Below, in pieces: positions 16,904 to 26,589 of a DNA stretch of 64,000 nucleotides (its first letter is position 1; every line of letters begins with the position of its first letter). Under the pieces are notes generated by a model that had not been told where the DNA came from, searched no databases, and saw only the letters and a list, made by a program, of their open reading frames with translations. The stretch spans positions 1-64,000 of the forward strand of contig SCRN01000017.1 in NCBI GenBank assembly GCA_004322045.1. Direction: 5' to 3'. The DNA comes from Paraburkholderia sp. GTDB taxonomy: Bacteria; Pseudomonadota; Gammaproteobacteria; Burkholderiales; Burkholderiaceae. The position numbers were made by a program, and so were the translations under genes.

Positions 16904-19042
16904 TCAACCCGCCTGCAGCGGCGCTTGCGCCATGCCGTTGTGCCGCAGCAGCGCGTCGATGGTCGGGGCGCGGCCGCGGAACGCCTTGAACGAATCCATC
17001 GCGGGACGGCTACCGCCGACTTCGAGGATTTCTTGGCGGTAGCGCGTGCCCGTCGCGACATCGAGGACGCTGCCTTGCGCGGCTTTCGCTGCATCTTCGA
17101 AGGCCGCGTAGGCATCGGCCGACAACACCTCCGCCCACTTATAGCTGTAGTACCCCGCCGCGTAGCCGCCCGCGAAAATATGGCTGAACGTATTGGGCCA
17201 GCGCGAAAAGCTCGCTTGCTCGATGACGTGATAGCGCGCGTTGATTTCGCGAGCGAGCTCGTTGGCGCTTTGCGCTCCATCCGGATCGAAGCTCGTATGC
17301 AGCAGCATGTCGTACATCGAGAAGACGATCTGGCGCAGCATGCCGAGCCCGCTTTGGAAATTCTTGGCGGCGATCATCTTGTCGAAGAGCTCGCGCGGCA
17401 GTTTCGCGCCGGTGTCGACGTGCGACGACATATCGGCCAGCACGTCCCACTCCCAGCAGAAGTTTTCAAGGAATTGCGACGGCAGCTCGACGGCGTCCCA
17501 TTCGACGCCGTTGATGCCCGACACGCCGAGCTCGCCCACGCGCGTGAGCATGTGATGCAGCCCGTGGCCGAACTCGTGAAATAGCGTGATGACTTCGTCG
17601 TGCGTGAAGCAAGCCGGTTTGCCGCCGACCGGCGCCGAGAAGTTGCAGGTCAAATAAGCGACGGGCGTTTGCAGGCTGCCGTCGCTGCGCTGATGACGGG
17701 AGCGGGCATCGTCCATCCAGGCGCCGCCACGCTTGCCCTCGCGCGCGTAGAGGTCGAGATAGAACTGCGCGCGCAACGTGCCGTCGTCGTTCTCGACGCG
17801 GAAAAAACGCACATCGGGGTGCCAGACGGGCGCGTCATCCTTGCGGATCCGCACGCCGAACAGTGTTTGCGCGACCTTGAAGAGCCCGCCGATCACCGCC
17901 TGCTCGGGGAAGTATTGCTTGACCTCGTTCTCGGAGAACGCGTAGCGCTTTTCGCGCAAGCGCTCGCCCGCAAACGCGACGTCCCACGGCTCGAGTTGCG
18001 CGAGACCGAGCTCGCTCGCGGCGAATTCGCGCAGCTCCTGCCAATCATTCTCGCCATAGGGGCGTGCGCGGCGCGCGAGATCTTCGAGGAAGGCGATGAC
18101 TTGCTCGGGCGTATCGGCCATCTTCGGCACGAGCGAGACCTCTGCGAAGTCGCGGTAGCCGAGCATCTGCGCCTCTTCTTTGCGCAATTTCAAGATGTCG
18201 GCGACGTTCTGCGTATTGTCCCACTCGGTCTTGCCGCCGCCGTACGTGGCGCCGAGTTCCGAGGCGCGCGTAACGTAAGCGCGATACATCGCTTCGCGCA
18301 TCGGACGGTGCGTGGCGTACTGCATGACCGGAAAGTACGACGGGAAGTGAAGCGTGAATTTCCAACCCTGCACGCCAGCGTCTTGCGCCGCTTCGTGAGC
18401 CGCCTCGATCACGTCGGCGGGCAGCCCCGCCAGTTCGGCTTCGGTCGTAGCGATATAGGCGTAGGCGTTCGTCGCGTCGAGCACGTGATCGGAGAACGCT
18501 TTGGCAAGCGCCGCCTGGCGTTCTTGCAATTCGGAGAAGCGCGGCTTCTGTTCTTCCGGCAGTTCGGCGCCCGAGAGCCGGAAATCGCGCAAGGCGTTCT
18601 GCAAAATCTTTTTGCGCTCGTCCGTGAGCCCCGCGTAGGCGGGGCTTGCGACGATGGCCTTGTACTTGTCGAACAGCGCCAGATTTTGGCCGACATTCGA
18701 CCAGAATTCGGTCACGCGCGGTAGATTCTCGCCGTAGGCGGCGCGCAGCTCCGGCGTATCGGCGACGGCGTTCAAATGACCGACGATGCCCCAGGCCCGC
18801 GAAAGGGGCTCGGTGGCGGCCTCCGTCGTTTCGACCACTTCGGCCCACGTTGCCGGCGTGGCGCGATCGGTCGCATGGTCGACCGCCGCTTGCGCTTGGG
18901 CTAGCAGGACATCGAGCGCGGGCGTGATGTGCTCGGCGCGGATCTGGCCGAAGCGCGGCAGGCCGGAGAAGTCGAGCAGCGGGTTCTCGTTCGGGATGCG
19001 CTGATCCGCGGCGGGGGACGAATCGGTGGTGTTCGATGCCAT
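16904..19042 (-). CDS. prlC: Oligopeptidase A (M3 family zinc metallopeptidase)
   Basis: A 712-residue cytoplasmic peptidase that degrades oligopeptides, including cleaved signal peptides in E. coli. The zinc motif HEFGHGLHHML is present in the C-terminal half, and the N-terminal helical region (PLLDFSGLPRFGQI) matches PrlC/OpdA proteins. The length is normal. The ATG at 19042 has an AGGA sequence about 9 bases upstream. Its leader lies in a stretch unusually rich in CTAG. Not in an operon with folD as far as spacing (185 bases) tells. Confidence 0.94.
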   Translation of the reverse strand: MASNTTDSSPAADQRIPNENPLLDFSGLPRFGQIRAEHITPALDVLLAQAQAAVDHATDRATPATWAEVVETTEAATEPLSRAWGIVGHLNAVADTPELRAAYGENLPRVTEFWSNVGQNLALFDKYKAIVASPAYAGLTDERKKILQNALRDFRLSGAELPEEQKPRFSELQERQAALAKAFSDHVLDATNAYAYIATTEAELAGLPADVIEAAHEAAQDAGVQGWKFTLHFPSYFPVMQYATHRPMREAMYRAYVTRASELGATYGGGKTEWDNTQNVADILKLRKEEAQMLGYRDFAEVSLVPKMADTPEQVIAFLEDLARRARPYGENDWQELREFAASELGLAQLEPWDVAFAGERLREKRYAFSENEVKQYFPEQAVIGGLFKVAQTLFGVRIRKDDAPVWHPDVRFFRVENDDGTLRAQFYLDLYAREGKRGGAWMDDARSRHQRSDGSLQTPVAYLTCNFSAPVGGKPACFTHDEVITLFHEFGHGLHHMLTRVGELGVSGINGVEWDAVELPSQFLENFCWEWDVLADMSSHVDTGAKLPRELFDKMIAAKNFQSGLGMLRQIVFSMYDMLLHTSFDPDGAQSANELAREINARYHVIEQASFSRWPNTFSHIFAGGYAAGYYSYKWAEVLSADAYAAFEDAAKAAQGSVLDVATGTRYRQEILEVGGSRPAMDSFKAFRGRAPTIDALLRHNGMAQAPLQAG

Positions 19043-19060
19043 AGCGCTATTCCTGTCTGT

Positions 19061-19110
19061 CTAGTGGAAGTGTCTAGTATCTAGTGTCTAGCTGCAGGCG
19101 CTGATGCTAG
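19061..19110. repeat. Cluster of five CTAG tetranucleotides upstream of prlC
   Basis: CTAG occurs at 19061, 19074, 19081, 19088 and 19107, mostly within the form TCTAGT, with 7-base spacing between the central three. CTAG is normally strongly under-represented in this kind of genome. The array lies in the prlC leader or promoter region. Confidence 0.7.
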
Positions 19111-19227
19111 TGCGCCCGACTTCGTCATTATTGGGGCACAGCGCGCCGATTCCAATCGACGGCGGGCTTTTTCGATGTCGCCGCGCTCGCGGACGACGCC
19201 CTTGGCGGGCGCCGCCCGGATGGCAGC

Positions 19228-20091
19228 TCAGCCGAGCGCCACGCCGGCATTGCGTTCGGCGGCTTCGATCGTGTTCACGAGCAGCATCGTGATCGTCATG
19301 GGGCCGACGCCGCCCGGCACCGGCGTGATGAGGCCCGCCACGGCCGAGACGCCAGCGAAGTCGACGTCGCCGCACAGCTTGCCCGCTTCGTCGCGATTCA
19401 TGCCGACATCGATGACGGTCGCACCCGGTTTGACCATGTCCGCCGTCAGAATGTTGCGCCGTCCGGTCGCGGCGACGACGATGTCCGCACCACGCGTGTG
19501 GGCGGCCAGATCGCGGGTCTTGCTATGGCAGATCGTAACGGTGGCGCCCGCTTCGAGCAGCAGCATCGCCATCGGCTTGCCGACGATGTTCGAGCGGCCG
19601 ATCACGACGGCGTTCGCGCCTTGCAACGGCACCTCGTGCGCCTCGAACATCTTCATGACGCCGTACGGCGTGCAAGGCCGAAACAGCGGCTTGCCGGTCA
19701 TCAAGGCCCCCGCGTTCGCGATATGGAACCCATCGACGTCCTTTTCGGGCGCGATCGCTTCGATGACCTTATGGCTGTCGATGTGCGGCGGCAGCGGCAG
19801 TTGCACCAGAATGCCGTGGATGCGCGGATCGCGGTTGAGCGCGTCGATGCGGGCCAGCAGATCGCCTTCGGAGAGCGTAGCCGGGTAGCGATCGTAAGAA
19901 GAGTAAAGGCCGTTGTCCTCGCACGCTTTCACCTTGTTGCGCACGTAGACCTCGCTGGCCGGATTGTCGCCCACGAGCACCACGGCGAGCCCCGGCTGAT
20001 GGCCGCGCACAGTGAGCTGGGCGGCGCGCGCGGCCACTTGCGCGCGAAGGGTCTTGGAGAGGGCGAGGCCGTCGATCAGTTTGGCTGTCAT
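19228..20091 (-). CDS. folD: Bifunctional methylene-THF dehydrogenase/cyclohydrolase
   Basis: Interconverts 5,10-methylene-, methenyl- and 10-formyl-tetrahydrofolate with NADP in one-carbon metabolism. The 287-residue length is typical. The catalytic lysine region ([17 protein letters not shown]), the [10 protein letters not shown] motif and the NADP-binding [17 protein letters not shown] segment are all present, as is DVGMNR near the C-terminus. The ATG at 20091 gives the normal MTAKLIDG terminus; the longer upstream frame has no support. Monocistronic by spacing. Confidence 0.97.
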   Translation of the reverse strand: MTAKLIDGLALSKTLRAQVAARAAQLTVRGHQPGLAVVLVGDNPASEVYVRNKVKACEDNGLYSSYDRYPATLSEGDLLARIDALNRDPRIHGILVQLPLPPHIDSHKVIEAIAPEKDVDGFHIANAGALMTGKPLFRPCTPYGVMKMFEAHEVPLQGANAVVIGRSNIVGKPMAMLLLEAGATVTICHSKTRDLAAHTRGADIVVAATGRRNILTADMVKPGATVIDVGMNRDEAGKLCGDVDFAGVSAVAGLITPVPGGVGPMTITMLLVNTIEAAERNAGVALG

Positions 20092-20377
20092 GGTGGTCGG
20101 TCGAGAATGAGACGAAGAAAAGCGGCTATCGCGCGAGGGGTAGGGGCCGGCGGGGCGCGATGCGCTAGGCCTCGGATACGCGGGCGCGAGCGGCAAGAAC
20201 GCGGATGCCCGGTGACGAGCCGGGACGACGGCGGCCGCAGACGCATCGCGGCGCGTGACAAAAGCGTAATTATAGCGTCGGACGCAAGGCCGACACGGCG
20301 GATAGGCCCGGCGCGAGCGCGCTGCGGGCGAAGCAAGGGCGGCGGCGCGGCGCGGGCCACGCCGCCGGGCGCGACGC

Positions 20378-21022
20378 TTACGCCTGGTTGGCGGGCTTGT
20401 TCGACAACGCGAGGCGCAGCAGGTCGGCCACCGTGTTGACGTTGAGCTTTTCCATGATGTTGGCGCGGTGGGCCTCGACCGTCTTGATGCTGATGCCGAG
20501 ATCGTCGGCGATCTGCTTGTTCAAGCGGCCGGCGATGATGCGCTCGAGCACCTGATGCTCGCGCGCCGTCAGCTTGCCCAGGCGCTCGGCCGCGGCGCGC
20601 TGCTGCTGCACGGTGCTGCTTTCGCTGCGCGCCTTGTCGAGCATGCGCTCCACGAGCTTGCGCAACTCGGCTTCGTCGAACGGCTTCTCGATGAAATCCA
20701 TCGCGCCTTTTTTCATCGTCGATACGGCCATCGGCACGTCGCCGTGGCCCGTGACGAAGATGATCGGCAGCGAAGCGTTTTCTGCGATAAGGCGCTCTTG
20801 TAGCTCGAGCCCGCTCATGCCGGACATGCGCACGTCGAGGATCAGGCAAGCGATCTGGCCTGCGTGTTGCGCGGGCTGATACGCTTCGATGAATTGCTCC
20901 GCGCTCGAAAAGCACTGAACGCGGTAGCCGTTCGCTTCCAACAGCCAGCGCAGCGAATCTCGCACGGCTTCGTCGTCGTCGACCACGAAGACGGTTTCTT
21001 GACTAGTGACTGGGCTGCTCAT
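20378..21022 (-). CDS. FixJ-family two-component response regulator
   Basis: A 214-residue regulator with an N-terminal receiver domain ([10 protein letters not shown], phospho-acceptor in [12 protein letters not shown], conserved Thr in FVTGHGD and Lys in EKPF) and a C-terminal LuxR-type helix-turn-helix ([15 protein letters not shown] and [15 protein letters not shown]). This is the FixJ/NarL architecture. Its ATG overlaps the stop of the kinase gene by 4 bases (ATGA), so the two are translationally coupled. The pair diverges from aceE, so pyruvate dehydrogenase control is a candidate role, but only by position. Confidence 0.93.
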   Translation of the reverse strand: MSSPVTSQETVFVVDDDEAVRDSLRWLLEANGYRVQCFSSAEQFIEAYQPAQHAGQIACLILDVRMSGMSGLELQERLIAENASLPIIFVTGHGDVPMAVSTMKKGAMDFIEKPFDEAELRKLVERMLDKARSESSTVQQQRAAAERLGKLTAREHQVLERIIAGRLNKQIADDLGISIKTVEAHRANIMEKLNVNTVADLLRLALSNKPANQA

Positions 21023-23535
21023 AGCTCTCCCGTAACGGTTTGTGGTCTCGGCGCTTCGATCCGGCCACCGTGGCCCGGATCGCTAGGTTCGCCGATCGGC
21101 AGACTACAGTGAAATGTGGCGCCTGTGATCTTGCCGTTCTCGTCGACGTTGTTGACAACCCACAGACGGCCTCGATGAGACTCGATGATCGAGCGGCAAA
21201 TATTGAGCCCCATGCCCATGCCGTCCGACTTGGTGCTGTAAAACGGTTCGAACAGACGCTCGATCGCCGCTTCGTCGACGCCCGGGCCCTGGTCGATCAC
21301 GCTGATGCACACGAACCCGGCGTCGAGCCGCACGATGACGCGAATTACCGCGTCGAGCGCGTTCGGCCGCGCCTCGTGCATGGCTTCGGCGGCGTTCTTG
21401 AGCAAATTGACGAGCACCTGCTCGATCAGAACGGGGTCGACATAAATGACGGGCAAGCGCGAGCGGATTTCGGTGAGGATCCGAATGCGCCGTTTGCGCG
21501 CTTCGATTTCGGCCAGCCCGACCGCGTCCGCCACGATGTCCGATACGCGCGCGGCTTGGCGTTTGGGCTCGCTGCGTTTGACGAATTCGCGGATGCGCTT
21601 GATGATCATGCCGGCGCGAACGGCCTGTTGGGCCGTTTTCTCGAGCACCGGCAGCAGCGTATCGGGCGTCGTGCGGCCCGCTTTGACGAGCGCGACGGTG
21701 CCCGAGCAGTAGTTGTTGATGGCCGCGAGCGGTTGGTTCAGCTCGTGCGCGAGCGAGGAGGCCATTTCGCCCATCGTCATCAGGCGGCTCGTGAAGTGCA
21801 GCTTTTCTTCCTGCTGCCGCGCGAGTTCCTGGGCTTGCTTGCGTGTCGTGATGTCCGTGGCGATCTGCATTTGCGCGAGATGGCCGTCCACCCATTGGAT
21901 GTACTGACGCCGCACCTCGAACCACTTTTGGATGCTCTGGACATAGATCTCTTGGGCATCGGCCGCGCTTTCGGTCAGCGCGGCGGCGGGCAGCCCGGCG
22001 TAGGTATCGACCATGTCGATCGAATCGGACGAAGCTTGCGCGCTGTCGAAGCCGCCGCCGGCGAGTTCGAGATGGCCGTCGGGACGAATGCCGAACAGAT
22101 GCCGGTAGTAGCGGTTGGCGAACAGCAGTTCCGCCTCGTCGGCCGCGAGCACCGACACGGCGGCGTCCAAGCTCTCCAGCACGGTGGTGAAACGCTCGTG
22201 CGCGGCGGCGAGCTCCTCGCGCGCTCGCTTGGGCTCGGTGATGTCGGTCATCGACGACATCCAGCCCGTTTGGCGCCCCGAGCTGTCGATCAGCGGCGAG
22301 ACGTACAGGCGCGCGTGAAACAGCGAGCCGTCTTTGCGCCGCACGCGCAGCTCGAACCCGGAGGAGGGCGCTTTGCCGCGCAGCGTCATGTCGAGTTGGC
22401 GCTGCATCTCGGGGTAGGAGTCGCGCGGCCAATAGGGAAACGGCGCCGTTTTGCCGACGAGATCGCTTTCATCCCAGCCCGTCATGCGGCAAAACGCCGG
22501 GTTCACGTGCGTAATGCGCCCGTGCATATCGAGCACGCGCATGCCGATCAGCACGGAGTTCTCCATTGCCCGGCGGAAGAAAGCCTCCGCGTACAGCGCC
22601 TGCTGCGCCTCGAAGCGCTGGCGCGTGTGCTTCCACAGGCTCCACAAGCTCCACAGCACGAAGCACGAGAGCCCGGCCACGAGCCAGACAAGCGTGTTGT
22701 TCGTGAAGTTCGTGATCTGCGGGAAGGCGTAGACGCGCACCGTCACGCCCTGGCCCGGCGGGTCGAGCGGCAGATCGTAGAAGATGTCGCGCGGCAAACG
22801 CGGGCGCGTGGACGTGGTGGCCAGCTCGCGGTTGTTCGCGTCGGTGATCGAGATCTTGTACTTGGCCGACAGCTCGGGCGGAATGTCGTGCTTGAGGACG
22901 CCTTCGATCGAGAACACGGCCGCAATGGAGCCGAGGAACTCGCGGTCGCGGTAGATCGGCGTTTGCAGCGTCAAATAGCCGTTGCCGACGTCGTCGTAGA
23001 TCAGTGGCGAATAGACCTGGCGCCGCGTGCCGCGCGCATCGGCGAAGGAAGCTTTCACCGCTTCATCCATCTGCGCGTCGGTGAGCCGTGCGAAGCGTTG
23101 GCCGGCAAGCGGCAGCGGCGTATTGGGCCAGCGCGGCGTCTTCGCCACCGTATACCAGTTCAGGTACAGGATCTCGGGATGCGCCTGCATGATGTCCGCC
23201 GTCGACATCTCGAACGAATGCTGATCGGCATGGCCGGCGGCAATATCGCGCGCGAGCGCCTGCAGTTGCTCCTGCGCGCCCGTCATCGACAGGCGGATTT
23301 GCTGCTGCGCCCATGCGACGTTGCGGTACAGCGTGTCCTCTTGCTGCTGCTGCTCGCGCCGGTTCAAGCTCCATAGGATCAAGCTCATCACCACCAGGAA
23401 CACGAGGATCGAGAGCAGAGGCGTGAGCAAATACGAGTTGGACCACCACGGTCCGTGGTGCCAGCGGGACGGCGCCGAGTCCGCCCGGGGACCGGACGGC
23501 CGCGCCGAGCGTGCGAAAAGCCGATCGGTCAACAT
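21019..23535 (-). CDS. Membrane sensor histidine kinase, FixL/DctB-like with PAS domains
   Basis: An 838-residue kinase. A transmembrane helix near residues 35-53 (LLSILVFLVVMSLILW) precedes a periplasmic sensing region of about 220 residues resembling a Cache-type fold (LNWYTVAKTPRWPNT, GNGYLTLQTPIYRD), and a second helix (LVWLVAGLSCFVLWSLW) follows near residue 285. Two cytoplasmic PAS regions come next (AFCRMTGWDESDLVG is in the first), then the phospho-acceptor SLAHELNQPLAAINNY and an ATPase domain with DQGPGVDE and GMGMGLNICRSI. No haem-binding FixL signature is evident, so oxygen sensing should not be assumed. The start at 23535 is chosen because the signal-anchor follows it. Confidence 0.9.
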   Translation of the reverse strand: MLTDRLFARSARPSGPRADSAPSRWHHGPWWSNSYLLTPLLSILVFLVVMSLILWSLNRREQQQQEDTLYRNVAWAQQQIRLSMTGAQEQLQALARDIAAGHADQHSFEMSTADIMQAHPEILYLNWYTVAKTPRWPNTPLPLAGQRFARLTDAQMDEAVKASFADARGTRRQVYSPLIYDDVGNGYLTLQTPIYRDREFLGSIAAVFSIEGVLKHDIPPELSAKYKISITDANNRELATTSTRPRLPRDIFYDLPLDPPGQGVTVRVYAFPQITNFTNNTLVWLVAGLSCFVLWSLWSLWKHTRQRFEAQQALYAEAFFRRAMENSVLIGMRVLDMHGRITHVNPAFCRMTGWDESDLVGKTAPFPYWPRDSYPEMQRQLDMTLRGKAPSSGFELRVRRKDGSLFHARLYVSPLIDSSGRQTGWMSSMTDITEPKRAREELAAAHERFTTVLESLDAAVSVLAADEAELLFANRYYRHLFGIRPDGHLELAGGGFDSAQASSDSIDMVDTYAGLPAAALTESAADAQEIYVQSIQKWFEVRRQYIQWVDGHLAQMQIATDITTRKQAQELARQQEEKLHFTSRLMTMGEMASSLAHELNQPLAAINNYCSGTVALVKAGRTTPDTLLPVLEKTAQQAVRAGMIIKRIREFVKRSEPKRQAARVSDIVADAVGLAEIEARKRRIRILTEIRSRLPVIYVDPVLIEQVLVNLLKNAAEAMHEARPNALDAVIRVIVRLDAGFVCISVIDQGPGVDEAAIERLFEPFYSTKSDGMGMGLNICRSIIESHRGRLWVVNNVDENGKITGATFHCSLPIGEPSDPGHGGRIEAPRPQTVTGEL

Positions 23536-23646
23536 GGCTCGAATTGTAGCGCAGCAGGCTCGCGCCAATTGGCGTAAAACAAGGCTGTTCACCCCTCATT
23601 GCATGCAACTGAGGGCACATTGCCGCAAGGATGCCAGCATTTTTAG

Positions 23647-23660
23647 GTGCGTCGCAACAA
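23647..23660. promoter_or_regulatory. 14-base operator-like sequence shared with the phasin promoter
   Basis: GTGCGTCGCAACAA lies between the kinase gene and aceE and is repeated exactly at 30875-30888 over the phasin promoter. It is roughly palindromic around TGCG-T-CGCA. It sits about 70-80 bases upstream of a weak candidate aceE promoter (TTGCTA at 23704, 18-base spacer, TACAAT at 23728). Confidence 0.5.
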
Positions 23661-23808
23661 TATTCCGTATTATGAGAAATGATCTCGTCATTCGAAAAAT
23701 TGTTTGCTAAGGCCCTGCAAGCCTCATTACAATCGCCCACAACTGCCGCGGTCCCTCGGGTCTGCGCCGCCCGTTCGAAGAGAGCATTCCCCAATCCAGG
23801 AGACGAGA

Positions 23809-26505
23809 ATGTCCGCTGTGCCCGACGAAGTCATGAAATATGTCGCCGCCGATAAAGACGACGATCCCCAAGAAACCGGCGAATGGCTCGACGCGCTCGA
23901 AGGGGTCATTTCTGCCGTCGGCCCGGACCGCGCGCACTACCTGATCGAAAAGCAGATCGAGTTCGCGCGCGTGCACGGCGAGCATCTGCCGTTCTCGGCC
24001 AATACGCCGTACATCAATACGATTCCCGTGTCGCGCCAGGCCAAGATTCCGGGCAACCAGGACATCGAGCATCGCATCCGCTCGTATACGCGCTGGAACG
24101 CAATCGCGATGGTGCTGCGCGCCGGCAAGCATACGAACGTGGGCGGCCACATCGCTTCGTTCGCCTCGGCGGCCACGCTGTATGACGTCGGTTTCAACCA
24201 TTTCTGGCATGCGCCGTCGCCCGAGCATGGCGGCGATCTCGTGTACGTGCAGGGGCACTCGTCGCCGGGCATTTACTCGCGCGCGTTCCTGCTCGGCCGG
24301 TTGACGGAGAAGCAGCTCGACAACTTCCGCCAGGAAGTGGGCGGCGAGGGCATCTCGTCGTATCCGCACCCGTGGCTGATGCCCGATTTCTGGCAATTCC
24401 CGACCGTGTCGATGGGCCTTGGGCCGATCATGGCGATCTACCAAGCGCGCTTCATGAAGTACATGCAAGCGCGCGGCATCGCCAAGACACTGGGCCGCAA
24501 GGTCTGGGCGTTCCTCGGCGACGGTGAAACGGACGAGCCCGAATCGCTCGGCGCGATCGGCATGGCCGGCCGCGAGCGGCTCGATAACCTCGTGTTCGTC
24601 ATCAACTGCAACTTGCAGCGCCTCGATGGTCCGGTGCGCGGCAACGGCAAGATCATTCAAGAGCTCGAATCGGAATTCCGCGGCGCCGGCTGGAACGTCA
24701 TCAAGGTGGTCTGGGGCAGCCGCTGGGACGCGTTGTTCGCGCGCGACAAGACGGGCGCGCTGATGCGCCGCATGATGGAAGTCGTCGACGGCGAATATCA
24801 GACGTACAAATCGGAATCGGGCGCGTTCGTGCGCGAGCATTTCTTCAACACGCCCGAGTTGAAGGCGCTCGTCGCCGATTGGTCCGACGAGGAGATTTGG
24901 AACCTGAACCGCGGCGGCCACGATCCGCACAAGATCTACGCCGCGTTCCATGAGGCGACGAACGCGAAGGGGCAGCCCACCGTCATCCTGGCCAAGACGA
25001 TCAAGGGCTACGGCATGGGCGAGGCGGGCCAAGCCATGAATATCACCCACCAGCAAAAGAAGATGCAGGTGGATCAGCTCAAGGTGTTCCGCGATCAATT
25101 CCGCCTGCCGATCTCTGACGAAGATATCGTCAACGTGCCGTACCTGACGTTCGAGGAGGGCTCGAAGGAACTCGAGTACATGCGCGCGCGGCGTCAAGAA
25201 CTCGGCGGTTATCTGCCGGCGCGCCGGCAGAAGGCCGAATCGCTGCCGGTGCCGGCGCTGAGCGCGTTCGAGCCGTTGCTCAAGGGCACGGGCGAAGGCC
25301 GCGAGATCTCCACGACGATGGCGTTCGTGCGGATCTTGAACATCCTGCTCAAGGACAAAGCGCTCGGCAAGCGCGTCGTGCCGATCGTGCCGGACGAATC
25401 GCGCACGTTCGGCATGGAGGGCCTGTTCCGTCAGATCGGCATTTGGAATCAGGAAGGGCAGAAGTACGTGCCGGAAGATTCCGATCAGCTGATGTTCTAT
25501 AAAGAATCGGAAACCGGCCAGATCCTGCAGGAAGGTATCAACGAAGCCGGCGGCATGTGCGACTGGATCGCGGCTGCGACGTCGTATTCGACGCACGGCG
25601 AGATCATGGTGCCGTTCTACGCCTTCTATTCGATGTTCGGCTTGCAGCGGATCGGCGATCTCGTGTGGGCGGCCGGCGACATGCGCTCGCGCGGCTTCCT
25701 GCTCGGTGGCACGGCGGGGCGCACGACGCTGAACGGCGAGGGCTTGCAGCACGAAGACGGTCACTCGCTGCTGTGGGCGCAATCGATTCCGAATTGCCTG
25801 AGCTACGACCCCACGTTCGGCTACGAGCTCGCGGTCATCATGCAAGACGGCTTGCGCCGCATGGTGCAGAACCAGGAAGACGTGTTCTATTACATCACCG
25901 TGATGAACGAGAACTACGAGCACCCGGCCATGCCGCAGGGCGAGAACGTAGCGCGCGACATCATCAAGGGCATGTATTCGTTCAAAAAGGCCGACGGTGC
26001 ATCGAAGAGCCCGCGCGTGCAACTGATGGGCGCCGGCACGATCATGAACGAAGTGATTGCGGCCGCCGATCTGCTCAAGAACGATTGGGGCGTCGACGCC
26101 GATATCTGGGGCGTGCCGAGCTTCACCCAGCTCGCACGCGAAGGCCATGACATCGAACGTTGGAACCTGTTGCATCCGAGCGAGCCGCGCAAGCTCTCGC
26201 ACGTCGAGACGCTGCTCAAGGATGCGAAGGGTCCCGTCATCGCTTCGACCGATTACGTGCGTGCGCTGGCCGATCAGATCCGCGCCTATGTGCCCAACCG
26301 GTTCGTGGTGCTCGGCACCGACGGCTTCGGCCGCTCGGATACGCGCGAGAAGCTGCGCCATTTCTTCGAAGTCGATCGTTACTGGGTCACCGTTGCGGCG
26401 CTGAGCGCACTGGCGGACGAGGGCGCGATCGAGCGCAAGGTCGTAGCCGATGCGTTGTCCAAGTACCGGCTCGACCCCAACAAACCCAACCCGATGACCG
26501 TTTAA
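23809..26505 (+). CDS. aceE: Pyruvate dehydrogenase E1 component (homodimeric)
   Basis: Thiamine-diphosphate-dependent decarboxylase that oxidises pyruvate and acetylates the lipoyl arm of E2. The 898 residues match the homodimeric gamma/beta-proteobacterial E1. The ThDP motif GDGETDEPES...NCN is present around residues 240-270, and active-site blocks such as GHIASFASAATLYDVGFNHF and LQHEDGHSLLWAQS are well kept. The ATG at 23809 follows AGGAGA by 6 bases. It is the first gene of aceE-aceF-lpdA, 84 bases before aceF, and lies divergent from a two-component system. Confidence 0.98.
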   Translation: MSAVPDEVMKYVAADKDDDPQETGEWLDALEGVISAVGPDRAHYLIEKQIEFARVHGEHLPFSANTPYINTIPVSRQAKIPGNQDIEHRIRSYTRWNAIAMVLRAGKHTNVGGHIASFASAATLYDVGFNHFWHAPSPEHGGDLVYVQGHSSPGIYSRAFLLGRLTEKQLDNFRQEVGGEGISSYPHPWLMPDFWQFPTVSMGLGPIMAIYQARFMKYMQARGIAKTLGRKVWAFLGDGETDEPESLGAIGMAGRERLDNLVFVINCNLQRLDGPVRGNGKIIQELESEFRGAGWNVIKVVWGSRWDALFARDKTGALMRRMMEVVDGEYQTYKSESGAFVREHFFNTPELKALVADWSDEEIWNLNRGGHDPHKIYAAFHEATNAKGQPTVILAKTIKGYGMGEAGQAMNITHQQKKMQVDQLKVFRDQFRLPISDEDIVNVPYLTFEEGSKELEYMRARRQELGGYLPARRQKAESLPVPALSAFEPLLKGTGEGREISTTMAFVRILNILLKDKALGKRVVPIVPDESRTFGMEGLFRQIGIWNQEGQKYVPEDSDQLMFYKESETGQILQEGINEAGGMCDWIAAATSYSTHGEIMVPFYAFYSMFGLQRIGDLVWAAGDMRSRGFLLGGTAGRTTLNGEGLQHEDGHSLLWAQSIPNCLSYDPTFGYELAVIMQDGLRRMVQNQEDVFYYITVMNENYEHPAMPQGENVARDIIKGMYSFKKADGASKSPRVQLMGAGTIMNEVIAAADLLKNDWGVDADIWGVPSFTQLAREGHDIERWNLLHPSEPRKLSHVETLLKDAKGPVIASTDYVRALADQIRAYVPNRFVVLGTDGFGRSDTREKLRHFFEVDRYWVTVAALSALADEGAIERKVVADALSKYRLDPNKPNPMTV

Positions 26506-26589
26506 GGCATCGCCTTCGCGTGAGGCTATGCGCGCCCGCCGCTTGGTAACACGGCGGGCGCGCCTGTGTGAGCCCTGGAGACACGAACA

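Noticed and set aside
21019-23535. Oxygen-sensing FixL assignment for the kinase
   Set aside because: The paired regulator is FixJ-like, but the kinase has a periplasmic sensing domain and no evident haem-PAS signature, so only the general kinase class is claimed.
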